Positions 8,561 to 17,327 of a DNA stretch of 64,000 nt are shown in pieces (position 1 is the stretch's first letter; every line of letters starts with the position of its first letter). Source of the DNA: Legionella sp. (GTDB taxonomy: Bacteria; Pseudomonadota; Gammaproteobacteria; Legionellales; Legionellaceae). Location of the stretch: the NCBI GenBank assembly GCA_031291115.1, contig JARLJQ010000040.1, positions 1 through 64,000 on the forward strand. Reading direction: 5' to 3'. Under the pieces are notes generated by a model. That model did no database searches. It saw only the letters and a list, made by a program, of their open reading frames with translations, and was not told the origin of the DNA. The translations under genes and the position numbers were made by a program.

Positions 8561-9482
8561 GTATATTATTGATGTTAACGGGTTAAGCAAGAGTTTTGAA
8601 CACCAGTTAGTTGTAAATAAGGTTGATTTACAAGTAAAAAAAGGCGAGGTTTTTGGTTTTTTAGGGCCTAATGGCAGCGGCAAAACCACAACCATTCGGA
8701 TGCTTTGCGGTTTGTTGCGTGCTGATGCAGGACAGGGTACTTGTCTTGGTTTTAATATTTTGACGCAAGCAGAGCAAATTAAAGCCTGTGTGGGCTACAT
8801 GACTCAGCATTTCAGTTTATATACAGAACTGTCGATTAAAGAAAATCTGGATTTTATTGCGCGCGTGTATGGCGTGCCTGAGCGTAAGAAAAAAGTTGCT
8901 GAATCATTAGACCGTTTAAATTTAACCAGTAGAAAAAACCAATTAACCGGGGAGCTGTCGGGAGGATGGAAACAGCGTGTGGCTTTGGCTACCTGCTTGA
9001 TTCATGATCCGGATTTACTGCTTTTAGATGAACCGACTGCGGGAGTTGACCCCTTAGCGCGACGTGAATTTTGGGATCACATTCATACTTTAAGCGATCA
9101 AGGGGTAACTACTTTGGTTTCTACGCATTATATGGATGAAGCTGAACGCTGTACGCGTATTGCCTATTTGGCGCAAGGACATTTATTAACTACAGGTACA
9201 GTTAACGAAGTGATTGAAGGAACTTATCTAAAAACCTGGGAAATCAAAGGTGATGTGACTACCGCTTTATTGCAAAAAGTGAAAAAAATGCCTGGTATCG
9301 TTCAATCGGCTTTATTCGGTACTCTCATTCATGCTTGCGGTTATGACAGTCACTTAATGGAACAAAGTTTACGGCAGCTCAGCAAAGAATTCTCTATTCA
9401 CTGGGAATCAATTCCGACCACACTTGAGGATGCATTTATTAGCCTGGTGAATCAATCAGTACCGGAGTCTATTATTGAATAG
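8553..9482 (+). CDS. ABC transporter ATP-binding protein, first cassette
   Basis: 309 residues with Walker A GPNGSGKTT, signature LSGGWKQR, Walker B LLLLDEPTAGVD and the switch His in STHYMDEAERC. The C-terminal 80 residues are the usual extension of the drug/ABC-2 class (YbhF, DrrA type). Overlaps the adaptor gene upstream and the permease gene downstream by 8 bases each, so it is translationally coupled. Powers export through the partner permease. Confidence 0.92.
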   Translation: MTKYIIDVNGLSKSFEHQLVVNKVDLQVKKGEVFGFLGPNGSGKTTTIRMLCGLLRADAGQGTCLGFNILTQAEQIKACVGYMTQHFSLYTELSIKENLDFIARVYGVPERKKKVAESLDRLNLTSRKNQLTGELSGGWKQRVALATCLIHDPDLLLLDEPTAGVDPLARREFWDHIHTLSDQGVTTLVSTHYMDEAERCTRIAYLAQGHLLTTGTVNEVIEGTYLKTWEIKGDVTTALLQKVKKMPGIVQSALFGTLIHACGYDSHLMEQSLRQLSKEFSIHWESIPTTLEDAFISLVNQSVPESIIE

Positions 9483-10608
9483 TCCAAGCCTTAATCGCTT
9501 ATTAGCGGTGATGATCAAAGAATTTGTGCAGATGATGCGCGATAAAACGACTTTGGCTATGATTATGGGCATTCCTTTGATTCAGCTGATTTTATTTGGC
9601 TACGCGATTAATACTAATCCGCGTAATTTACCAACAGCAGTGGTTAATCCTGAGAATACAACGATGAGTCGGCGTATTGTAACCGGCATGGAAAACTCTA
9701 CCTATTTCCATTTTGTAAGTTCTAAAACCAGTGAAGCAGAAGCTGCCTGGTTATTAAAAACAGGTCAGGTGCAATTTGTACTGACTTTTCCTACTAACTT
9801 TACGCGGGATTTAGTGAAGGGTTTGCATCCTGATTTATTATTAGAGGCTGATGCCAGCGACCCTGCGGCCACAGGTAATGCCATTGCTGTCTTTAATAAT
9901 TTGGCTAATGTGGCTTTAAACGAGGATCTGATTGGCCCACTTAAATCCTTAAAGCCTGTTCCAACTGCCTATAAACCGGTCGTTCATGCAGTATATAACC
10001 CTCTGACTATTACCGCTTATAATATTGTTCCAGGACTATTAGGTGTGGTTTTAACCATGACTATGGTGGTTGTTACGGCTTTGGTCATTACGCGTGAAAA
10101 TGAGCGCGGTACGATGGAAATGTTACTGGCAACGCCCTTAAGACCATTGGAAGTAATGGCTGGGAAATTAATTCCTTTTGTATTGGTTGGTTTTATTCAG
10201 GTTTTATTGATTTTACTGATGGCTAAATTATTATTTGCAGTTCCTACTCAAGGCAGTATTGTATTACTGTTGATTTTAACTTTGCCTTTTATTGCCGCAA
10301 ATTTAGCGGTAGGACTTACATTTTCAACCCTGGCATCTAATCAATTACAGGCCGTGCAAGGTGCGATGTTTTTCTTTTTGCCTTCGATTTTATTATCGGG
10401 ATTTATGTTTCCATTTCGCGGAATGCCTGAATGGGCCCAGTGGGTTGGGAGTGTGTTGCCCTTGAGTCATTATTTAATTATTGTGCGTGGGATTTTATTA
10501 AAAGGGAATGGTTTTTTTGAGGTGATTTATCAGGTGTTTCCCATTATTTTATTTACGGTGGTAGTGTTTTTTATTGGATTTAAGCGGTATCGAAATACCT
10601 TGGATTAA
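9475..10608 (+). CDS. ABC-2 type permease, first cassette
   Basis: 377 residues with one N-terminal membrane helix (TLAMIMGIPLIQLILFGYAI), a large periplasmic domain (about 45-175), then five helices, the typical YhhJ/YbhS topology. Conserved segments include ENERGTMEMLLATPLRP after the second helix and LPLSHYLIIVRGI near the end. The start is TTG at 9475 inside the end of the ATPase gene. Only one permease is present, so it should work as a homodimer, unlike the YbhS/YbhR pair. The stop codon touches an IS4 transposase remnant on the other strand. Confidence 0.88.
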   Translation: MNSPSLNRLLAVMIKEFVQMMRDKTTLAMIMGIPLIQLILFGYAINTNPRNLPTAVVNPENTTMSRRIVTGMENSTYFHFVSSKTSEAEAAWLLKTGQVQFVLTFPTNFTRDLVKGLHPDLLLEADASDPAATGNAIAVFNNLANVALNEDLIGPLKSLKPVPTAYKPVVHAVYNPLTITAYNIVPGLLGVVLTMTMVVVTALVITRENERGTMEMLLATPLRPLEVMAGKLIPFVLVGFIQVLLILLMAKLLFAVPTQGSIVLLLILTLPFIAANLAVGLTFSTLASNQLQAVQGAMFFFLPSILLSGFMFPFRGMPEWAQWVGSVLPLSHYLIIVRGILLKGNGFFEVIYQVFPIILFTVVVFFIGFKRYRNTLD

Positions 10609-10718
10609 ATGCTGGCTCCGTCTCGGGGAGCCAGCAAAAATTGATAACTTTTAAGGCAACCAAAAAGTGTTTCAATTTCCCAGCGCAGCCCATATTTTTT
10701 TATTCCAATGCTTGTCAT
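10605..10718 (-). pseudogene. IS4-family transposase C-terminal fragment
   Basis: The minus strand encodes about 37 residues beginning MTSIGIKKYGLRWEIETLFG and continuing CLKSYQF, the conserved region around the catalytic Glu of IS4-type transposases (Y-x-x-RW-x-IE-x-LF-x-x-LK). The rest of the gene is gone. A GC-rich inverted repeat (GGCTCC...GGAGCC, 10613-10634) at its distal end may now serve as a terminator for the exporter operon. Confidence 0.75.
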
Positions 10719-10777
10719 GCCCCTTATAAAAGTTGCTGCTTAATTCTATTAATATAATAATCTTCGTGCCAGCATGA

Positions 10778-12064
10778 TTACAGATTATTAGTCATTGGAA
10801 TTGAATTTAAAGTTAAAATATTATCCATTTGTGCTTTTGGTTCTAATCTTAAATTTTTGGCAAATAATGTCATACCATATCCTGTTACTATTCCACTGCT
10901 GATTGATACAGGAATAAGATAATTTAGCCCCCAACTGATAATCGGCAAAGCCAGAGGAGTGACAAAAGCAGTGGCAAAACACAGCGCTAAAATTGCCATA
11001 CTACTTATGGCAAGCATAGCCCCTAAAATTATTTTCCCCCAAGAACGTTTACTCACTTCAGAACTTAATTTTCGATATTGGTCACTATAATTGGTATCCA
11101 GGGGATTACGTAGAACTTGCAAGCTTTGAAATAAGACTTGAGCAAATAAAAACGTATCCTCCGAACGAGATGCTTTAATTTGCGTTAACTTATTACTTAA
11201 ATTTTTACAAACTCTAAATTGAGCGCTATCCTTATCGTATTGACTTGTCCATTCTTCAAATTGTGTTTTTGCTATTCTGTACTGTTCATCAAAAGCTACA
11301 ATCTCATGACTAATTTTTCTTGCATGCGGATATAGGTAAGCTAGATCACAACATAAGTTCACAAGTTCTAATTGCTCTTCATTGCTTAGAGTATAGTCTT
11401 TGTGATTATCTCTTTGTAAAAGCAAACTCATTATTCTTTCAAAAAGGGGGCATGAATTATCACGCAATCGATAAATAGATTTCATTAAAGGGGTAGGCGC
11501 TAAAATATTTTCTACTTGATCGACCAAGGTACGATCAATATGTGGTGGAAACTTAAAATGCAATCCTTGTGGACACTTTGGTGATTTAATGGCCTCAATT
11601 ATTAATTCAAGGTCGTCATTGTGAATCTCTTGATAATTCAGAAAATCAAAACGTGCTCTTTCCGGGGCGATGCCATCATGCAATAAAATTGATAGTTGAT
11701 TAAAATCTAATTTCCCACCGAGTAAAAGATTATTGTCCTGGACGGGGCGAAAACAAATATCGTTATTAAAATCTTGTATTGGGGAGCTTGGAAAACGACT
11801 CCCATAATAGGGTGCACTATTTTGGGAATAATATAAATATGCTCTATTCTCACAGCGGCCAGGAGCATTTATTCCATTTAGCAATGCCGTCAATCCAATA
11901 ATTGCTGAGTGCAGTCCGTTGGAATCTAATACAGATTGTATTTCTTCGTATGCACGCTTGTATCGTTTTGGAAAACAATGTTCCATACCGCAATGGTTTG
12001 AAAGACCGTGAGGATCCCTTGAATGAGATGAATGGCTGCTTTTCACACTAAAATCGATAGGCAT
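10778..12064 (-). CDS. Uncharacterised protein with C-terminal membrane hairpin (effector candidate)
   Basis: 428 residues with no domain I recognise. The first 300 residues are soluble and mixed helical with many polar residues; the region around 280-340 looks coiled-coil. Two hydrophobic stretches (around 342-368 and 372-398) would form a membrane hairpin close to the C terminus, leaving a short polar tail. A large soluble domain, late membrane hairpin and stand-alone gene are common among Legionella Dot/Icm effectors. That is inference only; no secretion signal can be proved from sequence. An upstream gene-free stretch of about 530 bases separates it from the next gene. Confidence 0.6.
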   Translation of the reverse strand: MPIDFSVKSSHSSHSRDPHGLSNHCGMEHCFPKRYKRAYEEIQSVLDSNGLHSAIIGLTALLNGINAPGRCENRAYLYYSQNSAPYYGSRFPSSPIQDFNNDICFRPVQDNNLLLGGKLDFNQLSILLHDGIAPERARFDFLNYQEIHNDDLELIIEAIKSPKCPQGLHFKFPPHIDRTLVDQVENILAPTPLMKSIYRLRDNSCPLFERIMSLLLQRDNHKDYTLSNEEQLELVNLCCDLAYLYPHARKISHEIVAFDEQYRIAKTQFEEWTSQYDKDSAQFRVCKNLSNKLTQIKASRSEDTFLFAQVLFQSLQVLRNPLDTNYSDQYRKLSSEVSKRSWGKIILGAMLAISSMAILALCFATAFVTPLALPIISWGLNYLIPVSISSGIVTGYGMTLFAKNLRLEPKAQMDNILTLNSIPMTNNL

Positions 12065-12383
12065 CTTTGATTTCTTCGCTTAATAAGGTTGTTTATAATG
12101 CGAAAATTGTATCAAAATAGATATTATTTGTACAGTGGTTTGGAATCCAGACGACCGGAACGTGCGCTAAAATAGAAGAATCTTATCTTCAATGATCGAA
12201 AATTACACAGCAATCTAATTCAAATGTTTAGTAATATATTGATGAAACAACGTAAAAATGATAAAAATTAATATGCACTTATGTGTGGAATCCATGAAGT
12301 GGTTTATTTGAGCTACTTCTAGCCCAGTTTTAATTTTTTGTCCCGTACGACGATATATTATATTGTCTCTCCATCTCCACTAA

Positions 12384-12483
12384 CCCGTTCGCAGTGAGGA
12401 GGAGCGAAGCTCCGTCTCGAACTGTTTGCACCAATTGTGCCAAGCCTTCGACAGCGCTAAAGCGCTTCCTCAGGCCGAACGGG
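12384..12483. repeat. Palindromic repeat, CCGTTCG family, copy 1
   Basis: Ends CCCGTTCG and CGAACGGG are inverted, with inner segments GTGAGGAGGAGC...CTTCCTCAGG and CTCGAA...TTCGA also partly complementary. The same design, better conserved, is found at 19945-20053. It lies in the 12065-12596 gene-free stretch, whose first 300 bases show nothing I can identify. Confidence 0.75.
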
Positions 12484-12535
12484 TTCTGCGACGATCCATC
12501 AGATCCGGAGCGTAGGTAGTTACGGTACCCAATTC

Positions 12536-12567
12536 AGGAGGTCCTTCGGTACGCTCTGGATGACGGT
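12536..12567. repeat. CTCTGGATGACG repeat, copy 1
   Basis: The segment aggtccttcggtacgctctg followed by gatgacgg is shared, with small changes, with intergenic sequences at 16530-16620, 46622-46655 and 49966-50048. It is a dispersed non-coding repeat. Confidence 0.7.
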
Positions 12568-12596
12568 ATTGGGGATGATGGCGCCTCAGAGATCAT

Positions 12597-13802
12597 CTAA
12601 TTAATGTTGTAAGTGTTCCTACAGGAAATATCCAGCACCCTCGGGTTTTTTACTCCATAAAATAAACCACGGTCTAAATCATTGCATACTTCATCAGTAC
12701 TTAACGTATTCAAACATTGGGCTAATGTTTTATTCTGACAGTTGGGGAAAATGGGATCCGTACCACTTAATGCATTGTATTTTTGGTCGTTCCATTGATG
12801 CAGCTCACTGGTGTAATAAGTAGTGAAATTTTGGAGTTGTAAATTTTTATTGAAGGAAAATAGTTTCATGCCGGGGTAGTTGTGGTGATTGCGGCTGATT
12901 CCAGGCGTTGAAAAAGCATAAATGTTGTCTCCATTAGCTAATTTAATTTTCCTGAGTTCTTCCATATGCGTATGTGAGGTGAGTAGTGATATCTGACCGT
13001 ATTGGGACGAGTATTTGGCTAATAGGTCGATAAATTTCTGTTCGTATTCTTTATACAAAATCGGCTCATTTCGATGGGATTTACCTGGCGGTTCATGCAT
13101 GGCAATTAATAATTGTTTCGCCTGATGTGTTTTTAGTTGTGTCTCCAACCAGGCGAGTTGTTCTAGAGCGTCTTTTTCTTGGTTTGGGTATTGGGAAAAA
13201 AACGGAGTTTTTGCCCATTGGGTGGCATTTAACGCGATCAGCATAATTTCTTTGTTCTTCGGCATGACGTAGCTGGAATAATAAGCACCATGACGCATGT
13301 GGCTGTCATCAATAATTAAACCGTTGCAGTGGACGCATGCACCGTTCCAATCATTGGCAAAATTTAAAGGGCTAAGGCCATTGGATTCAAACGGTTGGTA
13401 ATTGCCGTTTAAAGAATCATTATTTCCAGCAATATAAAACATAGGCTTTGCCTGAATGTCGTTCTGAAATAGTGCATGAAAAACGATTTGTTCGAATTGT
13501 TCTTTTTTTATTTTAATGAATAATGAGTGAACGGGTATATCGCCCAGGAACAAAATAAAATCTGCTTTAGTGCTTAATTGTCGGAATTTATCCATGCTTA
13601 TTTTAAAAAATTCAGGCCCAGTATCCTGACCGTCTTTAGAGATAGGGGCACTGCCGTAATGAATGTCACTGAGGGTTAAAAATTGCGGTTCGGCATGGGT
13701 AAGATTCAGTATCAAAAAAGTAGCTAATATGATTTTATAAAAAAAGTTCACTTGATACCCCATACACGGTGTAACCTGAACGATTGGAGCGCTCAGGTGC
13801 AT
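12597..13802 (-). CDS. Exported calcineurin-like metallophosphoesterase (sphingomyelinase-like)
   Basis: About 400 residues with the motif series of the family in order: SDIHYG (metal ligands), FLGDIPV (metal-bridging Asp), GNND in place of GNHD, AMHEPP, and TSHTHMEE in place of GHTH. The layout resembles acid-sphingomyelinase-like phosphodiesterases. A hydrophobic signal peptide (YKIILATFLILNLTHA) shows export. The longest frame starts at 13802, five bases after the dacB stop, but without a ribosome-binding site. A GTG at 13751 preceded by GGGG, or the ATG at 13763, would place the signal peptide at the N terminus and seems more likely. Probably transcribed with dacB. The substrate is unknown. 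Confidence 0.82.
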   Translation of the reverse strand: MHLSAPIVQVTPCMGYQVNFFYKIILATFLILNLTHAEPQFLTLSDIHYGSAPISKDGQDTGPEFFKISMDKFRQLSTKADFILFLGDIPVHSLFIKIKKEQFEQIVFHALFQNDIQAKPMFYIAGNNDSLNGNYQPFESNGLSPLNFANDWNGACVHCNGLIIDDSHMRHGAYYSSYVMPKNKEIMLIALNATQWAKTPFFSQYPNQEKDALEQLAWLETQLKTHQAKQLLIAMHEPPGKSHRNEPILYKEYEQKFIDLLAKYSSQYGQISLLTSHTHMEELRKIKLANGDNIYAFSTPGISRNHHNYPGMKLFSFNKNLQLQNFTTYYTSELHQWNDQKYNALSGTDPIFPNCQNKTLAQCLNTLSTDEVCNDLDRGLFYGVKNPRVLDISCRNTYNIN

Positions 13803-13807
13803 TGATG

Positions 13808-15592
13808 TTAAGCAGCTTCTCTAATCGTCCAGGTTCTTTGTGATTCATCCGCTGCCTGTACCCAAATCAGCATTGGTTTTCCTGTTGGATTAACCGATAA
13901 GGTTTTGGAGGATAACATCACTGCAAAAGGATATTTCTTAATTACCGCTTGCAGTGAGGCCCATACTTTACCGGCATCAGCTTGAGTGTCATTAACAATA
14001 AGCTCATTGCCTCGATACACCACATTAACTGCTTGGCCTTTTAACGCAGAACGAACGGCTGATTCTAAACGTCTCCATCGAGCCTGATGCATTTTTTGAC
14101 GGTCAGCCTGAGTTGGGTTTAATTGGAAGCTCATGCGTTGATGTGGTGCAAAAATACGTGTTAAACGGCTGCTGCTGGGACTTAATTGCAGAAAGTAAGT
14201 ACATAAAGCGTCTAATACCGGGCGTCCTGGGCCAGAAGATTTTCCAGGTAACCGATTGATGTACATGGCAAAAGCTAGAGTATGGCCATTTGCTGTGTAT
14301 AAGTATCCAGAAAGGCTGTTAATTCCTGTCATCGTACCGGTTTTAGCACGCACAAAACCTTGTTGTGTGGGAATGCGGAAGCGCTTTTGTAAGGTGCCAT
14401 CACGCCCGGAAACAGGTAGAGCGGAAATGTATTCGTAGGATAAGGGAAAACGGTGGTATAAAAACCTTAATAAGGTAATGGTTTGTTCTGGTGTGACTAA
14501 GCTGTAGCGCGATAGCCCCGAACCATCAGTAAATATTGAGTGTGTAAAATCAATTCCGGTTTGTGCCTGTAAGAAGGTTTTAACTAAGGGTTCCGCTTCT
14601 TTCCAGTTGACTGGAGAACCATTTAATTTGGCTGCAGCATGTAAATACAGACTGTCGGCGTATAAATTATCAGAGGGCTTTAAAGTATCTGCCATTAATT
14701 GTGACAGGGCTTTGGATTGTTGGGTCGCTACTAATAAAGCACCTTCTGGCGTTTTGCCTAGTTCTACCTGACCAGTAAGCTGAATATTGGCTTTCGCCAG
14801 TTGGCTTTTTATCATTCCTTGAGCGTAGGCTAAAGGATTTTTAATTGCCATGCGTTGCTGTACCGCCCACTGACCAACACCCACGCACCCACGTACAGTT
14901 AAACGATTGTTTTTATCTAAAGAAAAGCCTATACCACAGCTTTGGGTGCTGTCTTTTGTAGTTGCCTGATTGTTTAATACTATAGCGGCATCGCCATCAT
15001 CAGCTTCAACAACAGCAGGATCTCCGGCTTTGGCTCCAGGATTTACCGTTACGGTTAAGCGGTTGGCATCAAGCATTACCGGTGCATTGGGGGCACCATA
15101 ACTGTAGGATAAATCTGAAGCTAGCCAGCCTGGAGGATAAGCATCTACGTTTGCTACGGCACTGTCAATGTAGACATTGCCCCGAATGGTATTAATATTT
15201 AGGTTTTTTAATGAGCTCAGCAGTGTGTTTAGATTTTCGCGTGAAAAAGAAGGATCGCCACTCAGTTGTATGTAAAGGTCGCCTTGTAATATGCCTTGTT
15301 GTATTGTTCCCGAGCTGATACTTAATTGATTTTTAAAATGGTAATCAGGGCCAAGCACCATCAGTGCGGCAGCTTCGGAGAAAATTTTCATATTACTGGC
15401 AGGAATATACAAGCGTCCCGCATTGCGGCTGTACAGCTTTTTTCCTGAGGTTAAATCAATGACGACCATACCCAGATTGACGTTAGGGTTAACGCGTGCA
15501 ATTAACTTATCTACTTCGCTTTGGGTGCTGGCATTTGAGGATACAGACCATAATGCCCACAAACATATGCTAGTCAACGTCCGTTTCATCAA
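13808..15592 (-). CDS. dacB: D-alanyl-D-alanine carboxypeptidase/endopeptidase (PBP4)
   Basis: Periplasmic peptidoglycan hydrolase of the S13 family. After the signal peptide the catalytic motifs are visible: SNMK (Ser66, Lys69), SDN near residue 305 and KTG in RAKTGTMTG near 418. The large insertion between the first two motifs is characteristic of class C PBPs. At 594 residues it is about 100 longer than E. coli DacB; the extra C-terminal part (after about 480) is not hydrophobic and looks like a small folded appendage. The metallophosphoesterase gene follows five bases downstream. Confidence 0.92.
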   Translation of the reverse strand: MMKRTLTSICLWALWSVSSNASTQSEVDKLIARVNPNVNLGMVVIDLTSGKKLYSRNAGRLYIPASNMKIFSEAAALMVLGPDYHFKNQLSISSGTIQQGILQGDLYIQLSGDPSFSRENLNTLLSSLKNLNINTIRGNVYIDSAVANVDAYPPGWLASDLSYSYGAPNAPVMLDANRLTVTVNPGAKAGDPAVVEADDGDAAIVLNNQATTKDSTQSCGIGFSLDKNNRLTVRGCVGVGQWAVQQRMAIKNPLAYAQGMIKSQLAKANIQLTGQVELGKTPEGALLVATQQSKALSQLMADTLKPSDNLYADSLYLHAAAKLNGSPVNWKEAEPLVKTFLQAQTGIDFTHSIFTDGSGLSRYSLVTPEQTITLLRFLYHRFPLSYEYISALPVSGRDGTLQKRFRIPTQQGFVRAKTGTMTGINSLSGYLYTANGHTLAFAMYINRLPGKSSGPGRPVLDALCTYFLQLSPSSSRLTRIFAPHQRMSFQLNPTQADRQKMHQARWRRLESAVRSALKGQAVNVVYRGNELIVNDTQADAGKVWASLQAVIKKYPFAVMLSSKTLSVNPTGKPMLIWVQAADESQRTWTIREAA

Positions 15593-15662
15593 TGTATGTT
15601 CCTTAAATTAGTTGGTTTCCCAGCGTGGAAATAGCATGGGGAATCGTTCTTTTATAATTGCC

Positions 15663-16454
15663 CTAATCATATCGCAAGCCCAGGCGCTCCAGAAGTCCTG
15701 CAAGCGTATCATTATTAAAAAATTTTACTTTTAACCATCCACCGTCTTCATTATCGCTAACTATTTGTACCGGTGCACCGACTTGCTCTGCCAAGAGGAT
15801 TTGTAAGCGCTCGATATCACGGTCTTTTTTGGCATTTTGAGGTGTTTTGTTTTCATTATTTTTATGTTCTTTGACTTCGTGTTCTAGTTGCCTTACCGAC
15901 CATTGCTGCTCTATGGTTTGATTGGCCATATACTCTTGCAAGTTGGGGGGCAAAGCGACTAATACACGCGCATGTCCCAAAGCTAAAGTCTTGTTGCGAA
16001 GCATTTCTTTTACTTGCTCGGTTAAGCCAAGCAAGCGTAAAATATTGGCAATATGGCTGCGTGATTTACCTACTAAAGTGGCTATTTCATCTTGATGGTA
16101 TTGAAACTCATCCATCAAGCGTCGGTATGCGCTGGCTTCTTCAATAAGATTTAAGTCTTCACGCTGGATGTTTTCAACTAGAGTAAGGGTACAGGCTTGT
16201 TTGTCAGTGTATGTGCCAATTAGACAGGGCACGGTCTTCATTCCGGCTAACTGAGCCGCGCGCCAACGTCGTTCCCCAGCAATCAGCTCATAGCGCTCTT
16301 TGGCTATGGCTCTTACGATAAGCGGTTCAATTAACCCTTGAGACTCAATAGATTGCGCCAGCTCCTGCAAAGCGGCAAGGTTAAAGTCTTGTCGAGGCTG
16401 ATATTGACCAGCCTGGAGGCTTTCTATAGGCAGATAATGAAATTCAGCTTGCAT
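15663..16454 (-). CDS. parB: ParB/Spo0J chromosome-partitioning protein
   Basis: 263 residues with an N-terminal ParB/Srx nuclease-like CTP-binding domain (IPE/QYQPRQDF region, LIAGERRWRAAQ), a helix-turn-helix centre (DEIATLVGKSRSHIANILRL) and a C-terminal dimerisation segment. It should load at parS sites as a CTP-dependent clamp. No parA is adjacent and the gene stands next to dacB, not in the usual gid-parAB cluster, so it is either a relocated chromosomal parB or a second, orphan copy. I found no good parS site in the window. Confidence 0.9.
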   Translation of the reverse strand: MQAEFHYLPIESLQAGQYQPRQDFNLAALQELAQSIESQGLIEPLIVRAIAKERYELIAGERRWRAAQLAGMKTVPCLIGTYTDKQACTLTLVENIQREDLNLIEEASAYRRLMDEFQYHQDEIATLVGKSRSHIANILRLLGLTEQVKEMLRNKTLALGHARVLVALPPNLQEYMANQTIEQQWSVRQLEHEVKEHKNNENKTPQNAKKDRDIERLQILLAEQVGAPVQIVSDNEDGGWLKVKFFNNDTLAGLLERLGLRYD

Positions 16455-16529
16455 CGAAAAAACACGGAATGATGAGGTGAGTTATTGTGTCATATTTTGG
16501 TAGAAATGGACATCATTTTTGCAGTGGTA

Positions 16530-16620
16530 GGCAAGGACGGATCCTTCGTCGTCCAGGGCGTAGTGAAGGATCTCCATCAAGGGTACCGAGCCATCTTCAG
16601 GATGAGGCTCTGGATGACAA
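16530..16620. repeat. CTCTGGATGACG repeat, copy 2
   Basis: Contains the segments gacggatccttcgtcgtcc, gtgaaggatctcc and aggctctggatgac, matching the repeats at 12536, 46622 and 49966. It lies upstream of the 80-residue gene at 16704. Confidence 0.65.
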
Positions 16621-16703
16621 GTGTTCCCATGCAAATTTTTTTTGAACTACTATAGTAACAAGTAGTCTCTAACTTATCGGTATTCATAAATTAAGGAAAA
16701 ACT

Positions 16704-16946
16704 ATGACACTTAATACATTTTATCATGAGAGCTTTAAAAAATGGCTGAAGGGCATATGCTCTACCCAAAATTTTGCAGTGAGTGACTCATTTGATGATG
16801 GCGTTTTACAGGCTCATTATGATTTAGAACGTGAAGTTTTTGTTATTGATTCAAATCAAAAAGAATATCCTTTGGAACAAGTTAAAGTTACTTTAGATAA
16901 TGAAGAACAATTTAATAGCTTGGTTACCGAGATGGTGGCGATTTAA
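16704..16946 (+). CDS. Small uncharacterised protein
   Basis: 80 residues, acidic, with no signal peptide, membrane segment or motif I recognise. The start ATG has AAGGAA upstream. The composition (Asp/Glu-rich, no Cys clusters) suggests a small soluble domain. A different frame that runs on past its stop (to 17083) also looks coding, so the gene may have been longer before a frameshift. Confidence 0.6.
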   Translation: MTLNTFYHESFKKWLKGICSTQNFAVSDSFDDGVLQAHYDLEREVFVIDSNQKEYPLEQVKVTLDNEEQFNSLVTEMVAI

Positions 16947-17083
16947 TAGAGGATATAGTAAAAACCAGAGTATGGCCCGAGACATCCTGTATGATTGATA
17001 GCGGTAAAGCGCTTGTTAATCCAGGTGACACTTCGTATCTTGAAATTAGAAAAACCAAGGAATGTGATATCCTTATTTTGTGA
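16938..17083 (+). pseudogene. Possible coding remnant overlapping the small gene
   Basis: A frame overlapping the end of the 80-residue gene stays open for about 48 codons (including KTRVWPETSCMIDSGKALVN and ending KTKECDILIL, then a stop). It has protein-like composition but no ribosome-binding site at its only ATG (16991). It may be the frameshifted remainder of the upstream gene or an unrelated fragment. Confidence 0.3.
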
Positions 17084-17165
17084 CGGTGATAAATGCATCT
17101 TCAGAGATCTCAATCCAACGCAAAATAGATAAATTGGTAAACTATTTTCATGTTATAAATGACGA

Positions 17166-17249
17166 AAGCCACCTAAGTGGCTTCCCAGTAAACCGGCACA
17201 CCCGAAGGTAACTGGCTTACAACCTAAGTATAGTCTACAGGTTGGTTGT
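17166..17249. other. Three consecutive hairpins, possible structured RNA
   Basis: The rest of the 16947-17327 gene-free stretch contains three adjacent inverted repeats: AAGCCAC-ctaa-GTGGCTT, then CCAGT..ACC pairing with GGT.ACTGG around a loop, then ACAACC pairing with GGTTGT. None has a T run, so it is not a plain terminator. I do not recognise an RNA family; the strand is unknown. Confidence 0.35.
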
Positions 17250-17327
17250 GTCAAATAATTGAACATATATTTTGAGGGCAAATCGTTTCACAAAGGCTTA
17301 ATCATATAAACAATATGATTAAGCCTT

